Of a DNA stretch of 5,641 bases, positions 5,610-5,641 are shown piece by piece. A model generated the notes under the pieces. The model was not told where the DNA came from. It saw only the letters and a program-made list of their open reading frames with translations, and did no database searches. The stretch is from Lachnospiraceae bacterium (GTDB taxonomy: Bacteria; Bacillota_A; Clostridia; Lachnospirales; Lachnospiraceae): NCBI GenBank assembly GCA_028694115.1, contig JAQUUB010000191.1, positions 1 to 5,641 of the forward strand. The letters run 5' to 3'. A program made the translations under genes and the position numbers. How positions within the stretch are numbered: the stretch's first letter is position 1; each line of letters opens with the position of its first letter.

Positions 5610-5641
5610 ATCACAACTCTTCAAACACGTCCAACACTTTA
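5523..5641 (-). CDS. Possible small Cys-containing reading frame, partial at the window edge
   Basis: A minus-strand frame is open from the right edge to a TGA at 5525-5523 and gives 38 residues that include CWTCLKSCDKIVMGKKMKC, a CxxCxxxC pattern plus a fourth Cys as in small metal-binding proteins. If translation starts inside the window, the ATG at 5600 would give a 25-residue basic peptide (MGKKMKCKYSNEARKASGAR then RHVYI), but no Shine-Dalgarno precedes it. It may be the tail of a gene lying to the right, or non-coding leader. I do not recognise the family. Confidence 0.22.
   Translation of the reverse strand, partial: KCWTCLKSCDKIVMGKKMKCKYSNEARKASGARRHVYI
5605..5613 (-). promoter_or_regulatory. 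Candidate extended -10 promoter element for the recombinase operon
   Basis: The minus strand reads TGATAAGAT: a TGn extension followed by TAAGAT (4 of 6 to TATAAT), with a poor -35 (TTGGAC at 5634-5629) 18 bases upstream. A second weak option is TATATA at 5531-5526 with TTCCGG 16 bases upstream. Neither is strong. The operon could also be read from a promoter beyond the window. Confidence 0.2.
5611..5640 (-). CDS. Possible C-terminal end of an upstream gene, cut by the window edge
   Basis: One minus-strand frame enters from the right edge, reads KVLDVFEEL and ends in TGA followed at once by TAA. The short sequence looks like an ordinary protein C-terminus and the double stop is suggestive, but nine residues are too few to identify or prove a gene. 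It competes with the Cys-containing frame that overlaps it, and at most one of the two needs to be real. Confidence 0.25.
   Translation of the reverse strand, partial: KVLDVFEEL

Noticed and set aside
1..5641. CRISPR array, tRNA, rRNA, insertion-sequence ends or near-identical direct repeats between the recombinase genes
   Set aside because: No regularly spaced repeats, RNA-gene signatures or transposase terminal repeats were seen on reading. The recombinase genes resemble each other at protein level, but their DNA is too diverged to form long direct repeats.

Overview
The window is a compact serine-recombinase module. It has low-GC sequence, strong AGGAGG-type ribosome binding sites and recombinases of the Clostridia/Bacillota large-serine-recombinase type, so the host is most likely a low-GC Gram-positive anaerobe (Clostridia, perhaps Lachnospiraceae-like). 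The taxonomy is inferred from style, not from a marker gene. Nothing in the window (no conjugation, relaxase, resistance or housekeeping gene) shows what the module moves.

Almost all of the window (139-5456) is one minus-strand operon of four genes. Transcription runs from right to left. (1) A full large serine recombinase, about 550 aa (5456-3804). (2) A 136-aa protein that is only a resolvase-type catalytic fold and has lost most catalytic arginines (3807-3397). (3) A second full large serine recombinase, 548 aa (3413-1767). (4) A third, 543 aa (1770-139). Junctions 1/2 and 3/4 are ATGA stop/start overlaps and junction 2/3 is a 17-base overlap, so there is no intergenic DNA and translation is probably coupled along the whole message.

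The three full recombinases share one plan: an N-terminal catalytic domain with Ser, two or more Arg and the (V/I)KD(L/F)SRF block; a 'recombinase' DNA-binding domain; a four-cysteine zinc ribbon; a coiled-coil segment; and a C-terminal beta-rich tail. They differ clearly in sequence and in zinc-ribbon spacing, so they are diverged paralogues and not recent copies. Integrative elements of Bacillota (for example some streptococcal ICEs) are known from the literature to carry triplets of serine recombinases. The likely role here is integration, excision or rearrangement of such an element by several cooperating recombinases. The intact but apparently catalytically dead small protein between them is the most interesting part; a regulatory or structural subunit is my inference.

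The right flank (5457-5641) is the operon leader. It has a strong Shine-Dalgarno that argues for the second in-frame Met of gene 1, a 10-bp inverted repeat with 102-base spacing, weak promoter candidates, and the ends of one or two small upstream reading frames cut by the window edge. The left flank (1-138) follows the last stop. It has no convincing gene or intrinsic terminator, but it holds short inverted repeats, including a TGTCA/TGACA cluster, that could be a recombinase or regulator site or an element end.
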